Shown here: piece by piece, positions 1 through 8,081 of the stretch
How the letters are laid out: each line of letters begins with the position of its first letter
How positions within the stretch are numbered: position 1 is the first letter of the stretch
NCBI GenBank assembly: GCA_945907085.1
Contig: CAMDSS010000007.1
Span: 1-23,814, forward strand
Length of the DNA stretch: 23,814 nucleotides
Source of the DNA: Cyanobium sp. NIES-981
GTDB lineage: Bacteria > Cyanobacteriota > Cyanobacteriia > PCC-6307 > Cyanobiaceae
Reading direction: 5' to 3'
Made by a program: the position numbers and the translations under genes
The notes under the pieces: generated by a model
What the model was told of the DNA's origin: nothing
Database searches by the model: none
What the model saw: only the letters and a program-made list of their open reading frames with translations

Positions 1-615
1 GCCTGGACCCCAGGGGGATTCCCAGCTGGGTTCGCCTGGTTTGCTGCCCTTCCAGAGGGCGAAGTCGAAGGGGTGCTGCTTGCGGGCCTCCTCTGCAGTG
101 GCCACCCGGCCGGCGGCGTTGTCCTGCTGCTCAGCCAGGTCGCGGCCGGAGAGCTTGCCGTAGCCGGCATGCTTCATCACGGCGAAATAGACATCACCAT
201 CGGCGCTGTAGGCGGCCCCCTTGGCTTCCAGCTCGGTGATCAGGTTGCGAATGGCGTCCAGGCTTTGGGTGGCCCGGGGCATGCGATCGGGCGGCAGGAT
301 GTTTAGGCGGGCCATGTCGGCCACGAAGGCCTCAATGTTGCGCTCGCTCACAGTCTCCATTGAGCTGCCCTCTTCAGCGGCGCGACCTAGGATTTTGTCG
401 TCGATGTCGGTGTAGTTCTGCACGAACGTGACCCGGTAGCCGCTCCAGATCAGGTAGCGGCGCAGCACATCCCAGGCGATGTAGCTGCGTGCATGGCCCA
501 GGTGGCAGAGGTCGTAGACCGTCACGCCGCAGCAGTAGATGCTCACCTGGCCGGGCACCAGCGGCTCGAACAGTTCAATGCGGCGGGTGAGGGTGTTGGT
601 GAGCTTCAGGGTCAT
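1..615 (-). CDS. cysS: Cysteinyl-tRNA synthetase, N-terminal 205 codons (cut by window edge)
   Basis: Class I aminoacyl-tRNA synthetase that charges tRNA-Cys in the cytoplasm. Reading leftwards from ATG at 615 there is an open frame of 205 codons with no stop, running off the window. The protein begins [18 protein letters not shown], the usual CysS opening. It carries the zinc-site Cys (C29, in YCCGVTVYD), the class I signature as HLGH (residues 38-41, in DLCHLGHAR) and the conserved NYTDIDDKI stretch. Full-length CysS is about 460-500 residues, so more than half lies outside. No clear Shine-Dalgarno precedes the ATG, as is common in cyanobacteria. It diverges from the MFS gene and is a housekeeping gene marking the edge of the cluster. 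Identity is certain on motif grounds. Confidence 0.96.
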   Translation of the reverse strand, partial: MTLKLTNTLTRRIELFEPLVPGQVSIYCCGVTVYDLCHLGHARSYIAWDVLRRYLIWSGYRVTFVQNYTDIDDKILGRAAEEGSSMETVSERNIEAFVADMARLNILPPDRMPRATQSLDAIRNLITELEAKGAAYSADGDVYFAVMKHAGYGKLSGRDLAEQQDNAAGRVATAEEARKQHPFDFALWKGSKPGEPSWESPWGPG

Positions 616-645
616 CCGAAGTTGGTTTTGGATAAATGCGCTGGA

Positions 646-662
646 GATTGATCTGGTCAATC
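646..662. promoter_or_regulatory. Perfect 17-bp palindrome in the cysS leader / cysS-MFS intergenic region
   Basis: GATTGA-5nt-TCAATC is a perfect inverted repeat lying 31 bp upstream of the cysS start, on the transcript side of the putative -10 element at 716-721. The 8-mer ATTGATCT of its left arm (647-654) recurs at 705-712. It could be an operator or a leader hairpin. The whole 616-817 gap (202 bp) is clearly AT-richer than the flanking genes and holds nothing else recognisable. Confidence 0.35.
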
Positions 663-715
663 GTTGATATTGAGCTTATTTCTATCGTTCTGGTGCTTCT
701 ACTTATTGATCTCTG

Positions 716-721
716 ATTATA
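716..721 (-). promoter_or_regulatory. Candidate -10 element (TATAAT) for cysS
   Basis: On the minus strand the hexamer is a perfect TATAAT, about 100 nt upstream of the cysS ATG. There is no good -35 hexamer at 17 bp, so this is a suggestion only. No comparable plus-strand promoter for the MFS gene could be picked with confidence. Confidence 0.3.
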
Positions 722-817
722 GCTCGGGAGTTGTGGCGCGGCACCGCGATCCACCGGCGAGAATGTTAATGTTTTAAGGTATAGCCTTGAGATGAGAGAT
801 CGGGAGATGGCCAACGG

Positions 818-2119
818 GTGAGCCAGCGCGAACAACTATTGCCATTGGGGTTTCGCAGTCTTTGGCTAGGGCAGCTGGTCTCCAATCTGGGGACCCAAGT
901 CAGCCTATACGCCCTTGGTCTTTGGCTTTACCGCCAACAGGAACAGTTGGCTGTCTTTGCATCGGTCGCGGTTGTTGTGCAGCTGGCCAAGATCGCGGTG
1001 ATGCCTTTGCTTGGTAGGCACCTAGCCCGTTGGTCGCGGCGCAGGGTGATGCTGACCGCAAACGCAGTGAGTAGTGCAGCGACGTTGTCGCTGGCGTTTC
1101 ACCTCATGCGCTTTGGTGAGTCAATCGCGCTGGTGTTGGTCTGTATTGCTGTTGCAGCCGCTGCTGAAGCCACACTATTGCTCTGTTTCTCCACGCTGAT
1201 CCCTCAGCTGGTGTCTCCCAGTCAATTGGGTCGGGCCAGTGGTCTTTTTGCCAGTTGTGATGGGGCCATCGTGATGGCTGCTCCTTTCCTGGGGGCCTTG
1301 CTCGCTGCCTCTGCAGGTCTGGTCGGGGTCTTGGTGATCGATGCCTTCAGCTCTGTGGTTGCCGCTGTCTGCACGCTGGTGGTGGTGCTTCCTCAGAGTT
1401 CCTCGGAGCGGATTCGCGCCAAGCAGGGTGGGGGAGTGCGCTCAGCCATCGCTCAGTTGTGGAGCGCGTCCAGATTGAGACCCCTGCTAATGGTCAACAC
1501 CGTTGTGGCGGGGGTGTTGGCGGCCGTGGAGGTGGCCTTCCCTGCCTGGGTTGTGAGTGCCTTCGGAGTTGGGCGGCTGGGCAGTGCCATGGCATTGGCA
1601 GGCGTCGCGTTTCTGGTGGGAAGCCAACTCTGGAGCCGTTATTGGGCGCTGCGTGAAGCGTGCACCTGGGTTGGGCTCCTCCGCCGAGCGCTCCTAGTGC
1701 AGGGATTCATTCTTGCCGCGGCCGCTTTGCTGGCGTTTCAGGTCCGCGTGGGGACGTTGGTGCTGATCTGGTTTGCTGGCGTGAGCGCCTATGCCATGGC
1801 TGTGCCGCTGGTGCTGGCCGCCCTGCAGGGGCTCTGGCAGGTTCATGTGCCACCCCATGAGCAGCCCCCTCTGTTTGCGGGCCGCTATGCCCTGGAGTGG
1901 CTGTCACGCCTTGTGGCGCTGCTGGGAGTAGGGGTTTTGGCCGATCATGTGTTGGCTCCTGCCATGGCCAGCCCTGGCTGGCCCGATTGGCTTCTCGCTG
2001 TGGCGGGGCCGGGCCCGGGGCGATCGGCGGCCATGGTGCTGGGTTTGCTGGGGTGGGCGATGATTGTGGCATTGCTGGCTCAGTGGAGGGCCCTTGGCCT
2101 TCTGCGGAACATGAGCTAG
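818..2119 (+). CDS. MFS transporter, EntS/MFS_3-like exporter
   Basis: An integral inner-membrane protein of 433 residues, almost entirely hydrophobic segments with short basic loops (for example RWSRRR near residues 85-90, the usual MFS loop 2-3 position). The opening FRSLWLGQLVSNLGTQV matches the start of the MFS_3/enterobactin-exporter branch, which often accompanies NRPS and PKS clusters in cyanobacteria. The start is GTG at 818, chosen because GGGAGA at 802-807 sits 10 nt upstream. It is the first gene of the cluster, divergent from cysS, and ends 11 nt before the glycosyltransferase. Inference from context: it exports or flips the polyketide/glycolipid product. Substrate cannot be read from the sequence; a drug or siderophore exporter is the alternative. 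Confidence 0.85.
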   Translation: MSQREQLLPLGFRSLWLGQLVSNLGTQVSLYALGLWLYRQQEQLAVFASVAVVVQLAKIAVMPLLGRHLARWSRRRVMLTANAVSSAATLSLAFHLMRFGESIALVLVCIAVAAAAEATLLLCFSTLIPQLVSPSQLGRASGLFASCDGAIVMAAPFLGALLAASAGLVGVLVIDAFSSVVAAVCTLVVVLPQSSSERIRAKQGGGVRSAIAQLWSASRLRPLLMVNTVVAGVLAAVEVAFPAWVVSAFGVGRLGSAMALAGVAFLVGSQLWSRYWALREACTWVGLLRRALLVQGFILAAAALLAFQVRVGTLVLIWFAGVSAYAMAVPLVLAALQGLWQVHVPPHEQPPLFAGRYALEWLSRLVALLGVGVLADHVLAPAMASPGWPDWLLAVAGPGPGRSAAMVLGLLGWAMIVALLAQWRALGLLRNMS

Positions 2120-2130
2120 CGCTCCTTGTC

Positions 2131-3276
2131 ATGGTTGTTGTTGAGATGGTGGGCCTCCCAACCCGGGTGCTGATTTTTACGTCCAGTGCTGGCACGGCCC
2201 ACGATGCAGCGGCAGATGCTTTGCAGCAATGGATTGCCCGACGTCTGCCGTCGGCTCAGGTGCGTATCGAGTCGGTGCTTGAAAACGCAAGCAGCGCCGG
2301 TGGCTTGGCCGTATCTCTCTATAATTGGATCCAGCGTCATGCTCCCTGGCTTCACCATATTTATTGGCGCTTTTGCGAACTTGAAGATATTACAAAGCTT
2401 GGCACATTGCTAGTGGGTCGCCGCTATATTCAAAATCTTTTAGAAGATTATCGTCCTCAATTGGTGATTTCGACATACCCTCACACCAATCGTGGACATT
2501 TCCCGTTTGTGAAGCGTGTGCTGCGCCGCTTGGGTCAGTCGGTTCGTTGCGTGGTTTGTTGCACGGAGGTAGACGGTGGCTTTGGGTTCAGTCGCAATTG
2601 GGTGAGTGGCTGGGCTGACTCCTTTTGGGCGATCACGCCCGAGGTGAGGCATGAAGCCGCTCGCCGAGGCACGCCTGCCGAGAGACTGGTGACCTGGGGG
2701 CCGCTGCTCTATCCCGCCTATCACGAAACGCCGCCAGCACCTCTGGCTTTGGCTGGCCGGCCCCAGTTGGTGCTGGGAACCGGTGGTAACGGTGCCAACA
2801 ATCACGTGGCCTTGTTGGAGGCATTGCTGCCGTTGTCGGCTTGGTTGGACGTGCGGGTGTTGTGCGGCAAGCGCGATCGGGTGCGTGTGGAGATTCAGCA
2901 TTGGGCTCGCGCCCATCCCCAGCTTGCCGTGGAGCCCATGGGATTCCTCGGCCCTGAGCAAATGGTGGAGCTTTACCGCACAGCATGGGTGCTTGTGGCC
3001 CGCCCTGGTGCGCGCACAGCAACGGAGGCTCTGGTGCTTGGCTGTCCGCTGATTTTCAACGTGATGGGTGGCACGATGCCCCAGGAGCAATTGGCACGTC
3101 GCTATTTCCAGGCTCGCCAGCTGGAATCGGTGATCAAGCGCCCGGCCGATTTGGTGCCGGTGCTGCAGGCCTGGCTGGCAGATCCTCAGTCCTATCAGCA
3201 GTTGCGGGCGCGCATGCGCCAGGAGCGACTGCAGAGCAACCCAGAGCAGATCCTGTCGGGTCTGCTTCACGTCTGA
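2131..3276 (+). CDS. GT28-family glycosyltransferase, MGDG synthase / processive glucosyltransferase-like
   Basis: A 381-residue GT-B fold enzyme. The N-terminal half opens with RVLIFTSSAGTAHDAAADAL, matching the MGDG-synthase N-terminal domain, where GGGH-x-AA is usual; here the His and AA remain but the glycines are mostly replaced. The C-terminal half has VLGTGGNG, then MGFLGPEQMVELYRTAWVLV and RPGARTATEALVLGCPLIF followed by MPQEQLARRYF, the standard GT28 nucleotide-sugar site. Family members transfer a sugar from a UDP-sugar to a membrane lipid at the cytoplasmic face. The start is uncertain: ATG 2131 is used, ATG 2146 is equally possible, and the frame stays open upstream into the MFS gene but codes for nothing family-like. 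Its stop overlaps the PKS start (TGATG). Inference: it glycosylates the polyketide alcohol. Confidence 0.88.
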   Translation: MVVVEMVGLPTRVLIFTSSAGTAHDAAADALQQWIARRLPSAQVRIESVLENASSAGGLAVSLYNWIQRHAPWLHHIYWRFCELEDITKLGTLLVGRRYIQNLLEDYRPQLVISTYPHTNRGHFPFVKRVLRRLGQSVRCVVCCTEVDGGFGFSRNWVSGWADSFWAITPEVRHEAARRGTPAERLVTWGPLLYPAYHETPPAPLALAGRPQLVLGTGGNGANNHVALLEALLPLSAWLDVRVLCGKRDRVRVEIQHWARAHPQLAVEPMGFLGPEQMVELYRTAWVLVARPGARTATEALVLGCPLIFNVMGGTMPQEQLARRYFQARQLESVIKRPADLVPVLQAWLADPQSYQQLRARMRQERLQSNPEQILSGLLHV

Positions 3277-6200
3277 TGGCCATGACCGGCTCGCTCTCTT
3301 CGTTGCAACTGGCCCTGCTGGCCCATCGGGCTGCAGAGCAGCGTCAGTTGCTGCAGGCCGAACCCATTGCCGTGGTGGGAGTGGGCTGTCGTTTCCCGGG
3401 GGGCGAGGGTCAGCCCGATGCCAGTGATCCAGATGCCTTTTGGGATCTGCTCACCAGGGGGGTGGATGCGGTTGGAGAGGTGCCTGCCAGCCGATGGCGT
3501 CTGGAGGCGTTCTATGACGCCAAGCCCGGAACTCCTGGAAAAATGCATTGCCGGCATGGCGGCTTTTTGCGGCATGTCGATCAATTTGATCCTGCCAGCT
3601 TCGGGCTCACGCCAAAGGAGGTGGCAGCAATGGATCCCCAACACCGTCTGTTGTTGGAGGTGGCAACAGAGGCTCTGGAATCGGCGGGTTTCGCTCCGGC
3701 AAGGCTAAAGGGATCTCCAGTGGGTGTTTATCTCGGTCTGTGTACCGGAGACTATGCCTGGCGCCAGTTGCGGGGTACACGCCGGGGTGGAGATAGCAGT
3801 TTGGATATGTATTTTACAACCGGCTCAAGCTTTGCGATGGCGGCCGGTCGCATTGCCTATGGATTGGGTCTGTGTGGACCTGCGATTGCGATTGATACGG
3901 CCTGCAGTAGCTCCTTGGTGGCCGTGGATTTGGCTGTCCGTAGTTTACGGGACCGTACAACAAGTATGGCCCTGGCTGGTGGAGTGAGTTTGCTGTTGAG
4001 TGAGGTCAATAGCCTTTGCTTTGCCAAGAGCGGAATGATGGCCAGTGACGGCCATTGCAAGACGTTTGATGCGGCGGCTGATGGCTATGTGCGGGGTGAG
4101 GGGTGTGGTGTGGTTGTGTTGAAGCGCTTGGCTGATGCAGTGGCCAGTGGTGATCCCATTTGGGCCGTTTTGCGCGGCACCGGTGTGAATCAGGATGGCG
4201 CTAGTGCCGGTCTCACCGTGCCCAATGGTGAGGCCCAGAGTGCATTAATGCGCTCGATTCTCGACCAGGCCCAGCTCCACGGCGACACCATCGATGTGGT
4301 GGAGGCCCACGGCACAGGAACGCCGTTGGGTGATCCGATTGAACTCAAGGCCTTGGCCCCGATTTATGGCCGCCCCGAACGGGCGACCCCCTTGCTGTTG
4401 GGATCGCTCAAAACCAACCTCGGCCATCTCGAAGGCGCAGCGGGGATTGCGGGATTGATCAAGGCTGTGCTGATGGTGCAGCGGGGGGGAGTTCCGCCCC
4501 ACTTGCATCTTCAACAACCCACACCATTTGTGCCCTGGCAGGAGTGGTCGATTTCGATTCCCACCGAACTGAAGCCCTGGCCCCAGTCCCAACGACCGCG
4601 TCGCGTCGCCGTGAGTTCGTTTGGCTTCAGTGGCACCAATGCCCACGCCATCGTGGAGGAGGCGCCAGCTGAGGCTGTGCTTCCTTGGCCGAGGCCCTCA
4701 CTCTCGGATTGGCTGCTGCTCTCCGCCCGCACCCTGCCGGCTCTCAGGGAGTTTGTGGGTCGCATGGCTGCCTGGTTGGATCAGCAGCCGGCTGAGGCCT
4801 GGGCGGCGATTTGCGCCACGAGTCGGGTGGCGCGCACGTCAGGCCGCTGGCGAGTGGCCCTGCGTGCGTCCACGCCAGCTGAGGCGGCCACTGGCCTGCG
4901 CCGTCTTGATCTGGATGCCCTCGCCGTGGAGGCCCTTGCCGCTCCTCGCCTGGCCTGGGTGCTCGATCCAGAGCTGTCCTTGCAGCAGGCGCGCGAGGCC
5001 ATGGAGGGCTGGCACGCGCTGGCCGTGGTGCCCACCGGCTTGGTGCATCCGCTTGGGGGGCCCAGCTGGCTGGCCAACTTGGTGGGCGAGCCTCCGACTG
5101 TGCGGTTGATGGCGCACGATCCTGTCGATCGCACGGCTGCAGATCAGGCCCTGGCAGAGCATGGCTACAGCCTGCGCTTGCCGCTGCGCCTCCCCAGCCT
5201 TGAGCAGGCCGTGGATCTCTGGCGTGCCGGGGTTGGACTCGATTGGGGTGGATTGGCCCCGCCGGAACCTTGGCCCCGCCAGGTGCTGCCCACGACCCCG
5301 TTTGACCGCATGCGTTGCTGGTTTGACGAGATTCCTATTAATAGAGAAGTTTTGATCAACACAGAGGCCGCTGTTGACCAGGGGGCTCGGAACCCGTTGC
5401 CGCTCCGCTCCGTTGCCGGCTCGGAACCTTCTAGCCCGGCACCCTTGGACTGCGTGCGCCGCTGGCGTGTAATCGACGCTAGCCAATCCGGGCCGGGCTC
5501 TTCCGCCCGGTTGGAGCACGTGGAGGAGGCAGAGCTGAAGGCGGGGCCCGCGCTTGATGTGGCGTTTTGGCAGCAGTGGTTGCCCCGGCTTCAGGCTCAG
5601 TTGCAAGCCCCCCTGCCGGTGCATTGGGTGTTGCACGCCGAACCCGATTCGGCAGGGGCCCAGACCCAAGCGATCGCGGCCATGCTCCGCACGTGGATGA
5701 GGGAAGCGGGCCCAGCTGCCGGTGGGCTGATTTGGGCTGGTGGCGGCGGCCAGCATCTTCAGGCCATTCAGACGCACTGCGGGATGCCTTCGGCTGGGGC
5801 CGAATGGCGCTGGCGTGACGGCCGAGTGGAAGCGGTGGACTTGGTGCAGTGCGCAGGCGATGGGTCTACGTCGCCATTGCTGCTCCACGCCCAGGCCACC
5901 TATCTGATTACGGGTGGCTCGGGCGCTTTGGGGATGGCTACAGCCCGGTGGCTGGTCGGTCTGGGGGCCCGCGCATTGGTGCTCGTTTCAAGGCGTGGAA
6001 CCGAGCGGCCCGAGCAGCTTGCTGTCTTGGAGCGCATGGGCTGCCGTGTGGATGTGGTTCGTGCGGACGTGGCCGACGCGACTGCGGTTCGGCAGTTGCT
6101 GGCCTGGATTGCTGCTGAGCGGGCACCGCTGCGGGGGATCGTGCACGCTGCCGGGGTGCTCGATGATGGATTGCTGAGCCTTCAGACACCGGAGCGTTGC

Positions 6201-8081
6201 GCTGCGGTGGCGGCGGCCAAGCTCGGTGGGGCACTGGTGCTGGATGCCGCCAGTCGCGATCTGGCCCCAGAGCTGGAGTTTTTCGTGGCCTATTCCTCCA
6301 TTGCGGCCCTGCTCGGTTCACCGGGCCAGGTGGCCTATGCGGCCGCCAATGGAGCCCTCGATGGCCTGATGGCGAGCCGTCGCCGCGCGGGCCTGCCAGG
6401 TTTGAGCATCAATTGGGGGCCGTGGGCTGGCGAGGGGATGGCCGCCCAATCCCTCCAACGGTTGCAGCCCATGCCGCCAGAGCAGGCTTTGGCGAGCCTG
6501 GGCCGCTGGCTGGGGAGCGAGGCTGCGCAAGTGGTGGTGGCGGATCTGGAGCAGTCGCCGAGCCATCCTTTGGCGCCGCGTTGCCGCGATCTGCTTGATG
6601 AGCTCGCCGCCCTCCCCGCTGTAGACCCCTTGGTGCCAGAGCGGCAGGTGGCTGTGCAGCGCTGCCTGGTGGATCTGTTGGTGGAGTTGGGAGGTTTTGC
6701 GCCTGCGGATCTGGGGCCCCAGTCCCGGCTGGATGTGCTGGGTATGGATTCGCTGATGACGGTGGAATTGGCCAGCGCCGTTCATGCCGGGATGGGGGTG
6801 AACCTCGGCCTGGGGGCCTTCAGCCGCGAACCCACCGTGGCCAGCCTGGCGGAGCATATGCTCGCCTTGCTGGGTCATGCAGATCCAACGGCTGACCCAG
6901 CAATCGACCTAGGCCTGGAAGCGCAACTGCCGGAGGCGATCGAGCAGGCGCTGGCCCAGGCTCCGCAGCCCGAACGACTGGGCCCGCCGCGGTCGATTTT
7001 GCTCACGGGTGCGACGGGATTTCTGGGGGCCTTTCTGCTGTCCGATCAGCTCCAGCGCCACCCGGGGCTGCAGGTGTATTGCCTGGTGCGGGCCGATGGA
7101 GCCGGTGCGGCGAAAGCCAGGGTGAGGGCAAACTTGGAGCGCTACGGCCTCTGGCAGGAGAGTTTCGGGGCGCGGGTGGTGGGTTTGGCCGGCGATCTGT
7201 CCGAGCCCCATCTGGGCTTGGATCAGGTGGCCTGGCACGGCTTGGCTGAGCGGCTCGACGGGATTCTCCATAACGGAGCCCAACTCGGCTATGTGGCGTC
7301 TTATGACCAACTCAAGGGCGCCAATGTCAACGGCACCTGCGAAGTGTTGCGTTTGGCGGCAACCCGTCGCATTCCACTGGAGTACATCTCCAGTACGGCG
7401 GTGTATGAGGCGGCCCGTTATCGCGATGTGGTCATCCATGAAACGGACGATGTGGATGCTTGGGAAGGGATCCATCTGGGCTATTCCCAGGCCAAATGGG
7501 TGAGTGAGCGATTGGTGCTGGCCGCCGGAGCCGCTGGATTGCCCATTGCGGTGTATCGGCCACCGCTGATTAGTGGCCACTCTCAAACCGGGGCCTGGCA
7601 CGAGGGTGATTTCTTGCATCGGATGATGCGGGGTTGCCTGGCCATGGGGCTCACTCCCGAGCTGCCGATGGAGCTTGATTTCGTGCCTGTCGACTACGTG
7701 GCGGCAGCGGTTGGGGCTCTGGCTTGGCGACCGGAGCCGCTGGGTTTTCATGCGCACCTGCACCACCCAGAGCCCATGGATTGGCCCCAGCTCTTGGCCC
7801 GTTTCTCGGCCCATGGCGCCCCCTGGCGTGTGGTGCCGCTGGAGCAGTGGCTGGCGGCTTTGGCTGAGCAGCCGAGCAATCCGCTCTATCCCCTGCAACC
7901 GTTTTTTGCTCAGCGTTGGGGGGGCGACCAGCTCACCTATCCCGAGCTGAATGCTCCAGGGGTGCGGGCGCGGCCATGCTGCATCCACACCCAGGCGGTG
8001 CTGCAGTCATTGGGTGTCCAGTGCCCCAGCTTTGCTGCACTGATCGACGTGTATTCCCCCATCTTTCTCAGGGCCCGATGA
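3276..8081 (+). CDS. Type I polyketide synthase, KS-(vestigial AT)-KR-ACP-thioester reductase
   Basis: A 1601-residue modular PKS. Domains: N-terminal helix (1-28, docking-like); KS about 29-455 with the full triad C210 (DTACSSS), H345 (EAHGTGT), H384 (KTNLGH); KS-AT linker about 473-550; then, where an AT of about 300 residues belongs, only about 90 residues with no GHSxG, followed by a normal post-AT linker (LPTTPFDRMRCWF, to about 683); KR structural part from about 727; KR catalytic part about 873-1060 (GGSGALG at about 880, LDD, YSS at about 1006-1008, Y1021); ACP about 1120-1190 with S1159 in GMDSL; thioester reductase about 1240-1601 (TGATGFLG at about 1247, Y1403-x3-K1407). ATG 3276 overlaps the previous stop by one base, pointing to translational coupling. 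It catalyses one condensation, ketoreduction and NAD(P)H-dependent release. The extender must be supplied by an AT in trans. Confidence 0.93.
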   Translation: MAMTGSLSSLQLALLAHRAAEQRQLLQAEPIAVVGVGCRFPGGEGQPDASDPDAFWDLLTRGVDAVGEVPASRWRLEAFYDAKPGTPGKMHCRHGGFLRHVDQFDPASFGLTPKEVAAMDPQHRLLLEVATEALESAGFAPARLKGSPVGVYLGLCTGDYAWRQLRGTRRGGDSSLDMYFTTGSSFAMAAGRIAYGLGLCGPAIAIDTACSSSLVAVDLAVRSLRDRTTSMALAGGVSLLLSEVNSLCFAKSGMMASDGHCKTFDAAADGYVRGEGCGVVVLKRLADAVASGDPIWAVLRGTGVNQDGASAGLTVPNGEAQSALMRSILDQAQLHGDTIDVVEAHGTGTPLGDPIELKALAPIYGRPERATPLLLGSLKTNLGHLEGAAGIAGLIKAVLMVQRGGVPPHLHLQQPTPFVPWQEWSISIPTELKPWPQSQRPRRVAVSSFGFSGTNAHAIVEEAPAEAVLPWPRPSLSDWLLLSARTLPALREFVGRMAAWLDQQPAEAWAAICATSRVARTSGRWRVALRASTPAEAATGLRRLDLDALAVEALAAPRLAWVLDPELSLQQAREAMEGWHALAVVPTGLVHPLGGPSWLANLVGEPPTVRLMAHDPVDRTAADQALAEHGYSLRLPLRLPSLEQAVDLWRAGVGLDWGGLAPPEPWPRQVLPTTPFDRMRCWFDEIPINREVLINTEAAVDQGARNPLPLRSVAGSEPSSPAPLDCVRRWRVIDASQSGPGSSARLEHVEEAELKAGPALDVAFWQQWLPRLQAQLQAPLPVHWVLHAEPDSAGAQTQAIAAMLRTWMREAGPAAGGLIWAGGGGQHLQAIQTHCGMPSAGAEWRWRDGRVEAVDLVQCAGDGSTSPLLLHAQATYLITGGSGALGMATARWLVGLGARALVLVSRRGTERPEQLAVLERMGCRVDVVRADVADATAVRQLLAWIAAERAPLRGIVHAAGVLDDGLLSLQTPERCAAVAAAKLGGALVLDAASRDLAPELEFFVAYSSIAALLGSPGQVAYAAANGALDGLMASRRRAGLPGLSINWGPWAGEGMAAQSLQRLQPMPPEQALASLGRWLGSEAAQVVVADLEQSPSHPLAPRCRDLLDELAALPAVDPLVPERQVAVQRCLVDLLVELGGFAPADLGPQSRLDVLGMDSLMTVELASAVHAGMGVNLGLGAFSREPTVASLAEHMLALLGHADPTADPAIDLGLEAQLPEAIEQALAQAPQPERLGPPRSILLTGATGFLGAFLLSDQLQRHPGLQVYCLVRADGAGAAKARVRANLERYGLWQESFGARVVGLAGDLSEPHLGLDQVAWHGLAERLDGILHNGAQLGYVASYDQLKGANVNGTCEVLRLAATRRIPLEYISSTAVYEAARYRDVVIHETDDVDAWEGIHLGYSQAKWVSERLVLAAGAAGLPIAVYRPPLISGHSQTGAWHEGDFLHRMMRGCLAMGLTPELPMELDFVPVDYVAAAVGALAWRPEPLGFHAHLHHPEPMDWPQLLARFSAHGAPWRVVPLEQWLAALAEQPSNPLYPLQPFFAQRWGGDQLTYPELNAPGVRARPCCIHTQAVLQSLGVQCPSFAALIDVYSPIFLRAR

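Noticed and set aside
1897..2130. N-terminal extension of the GT28 frame into the MFS gene
   Set aside because: It overlaps a well-supported MFS gene in another frame, is low in hydrophobic pattern, and the GT28 family begins at about 2160.
2985..3275. Upstream extension of the first PKS frame
   Set aside because: It overlaps the conserved donor-site region of the GT28 gene; the KS docking helix and ATG at 3276 explain the real start.
4839..5888. 349-residue minus-strand frame opposite the AT-less region of PKS1, considered as a gene replacing the AT
   Set aside because: Gln/Arg/His-rich composition without motif; the sense frame is continuous through the region with normal linkers.
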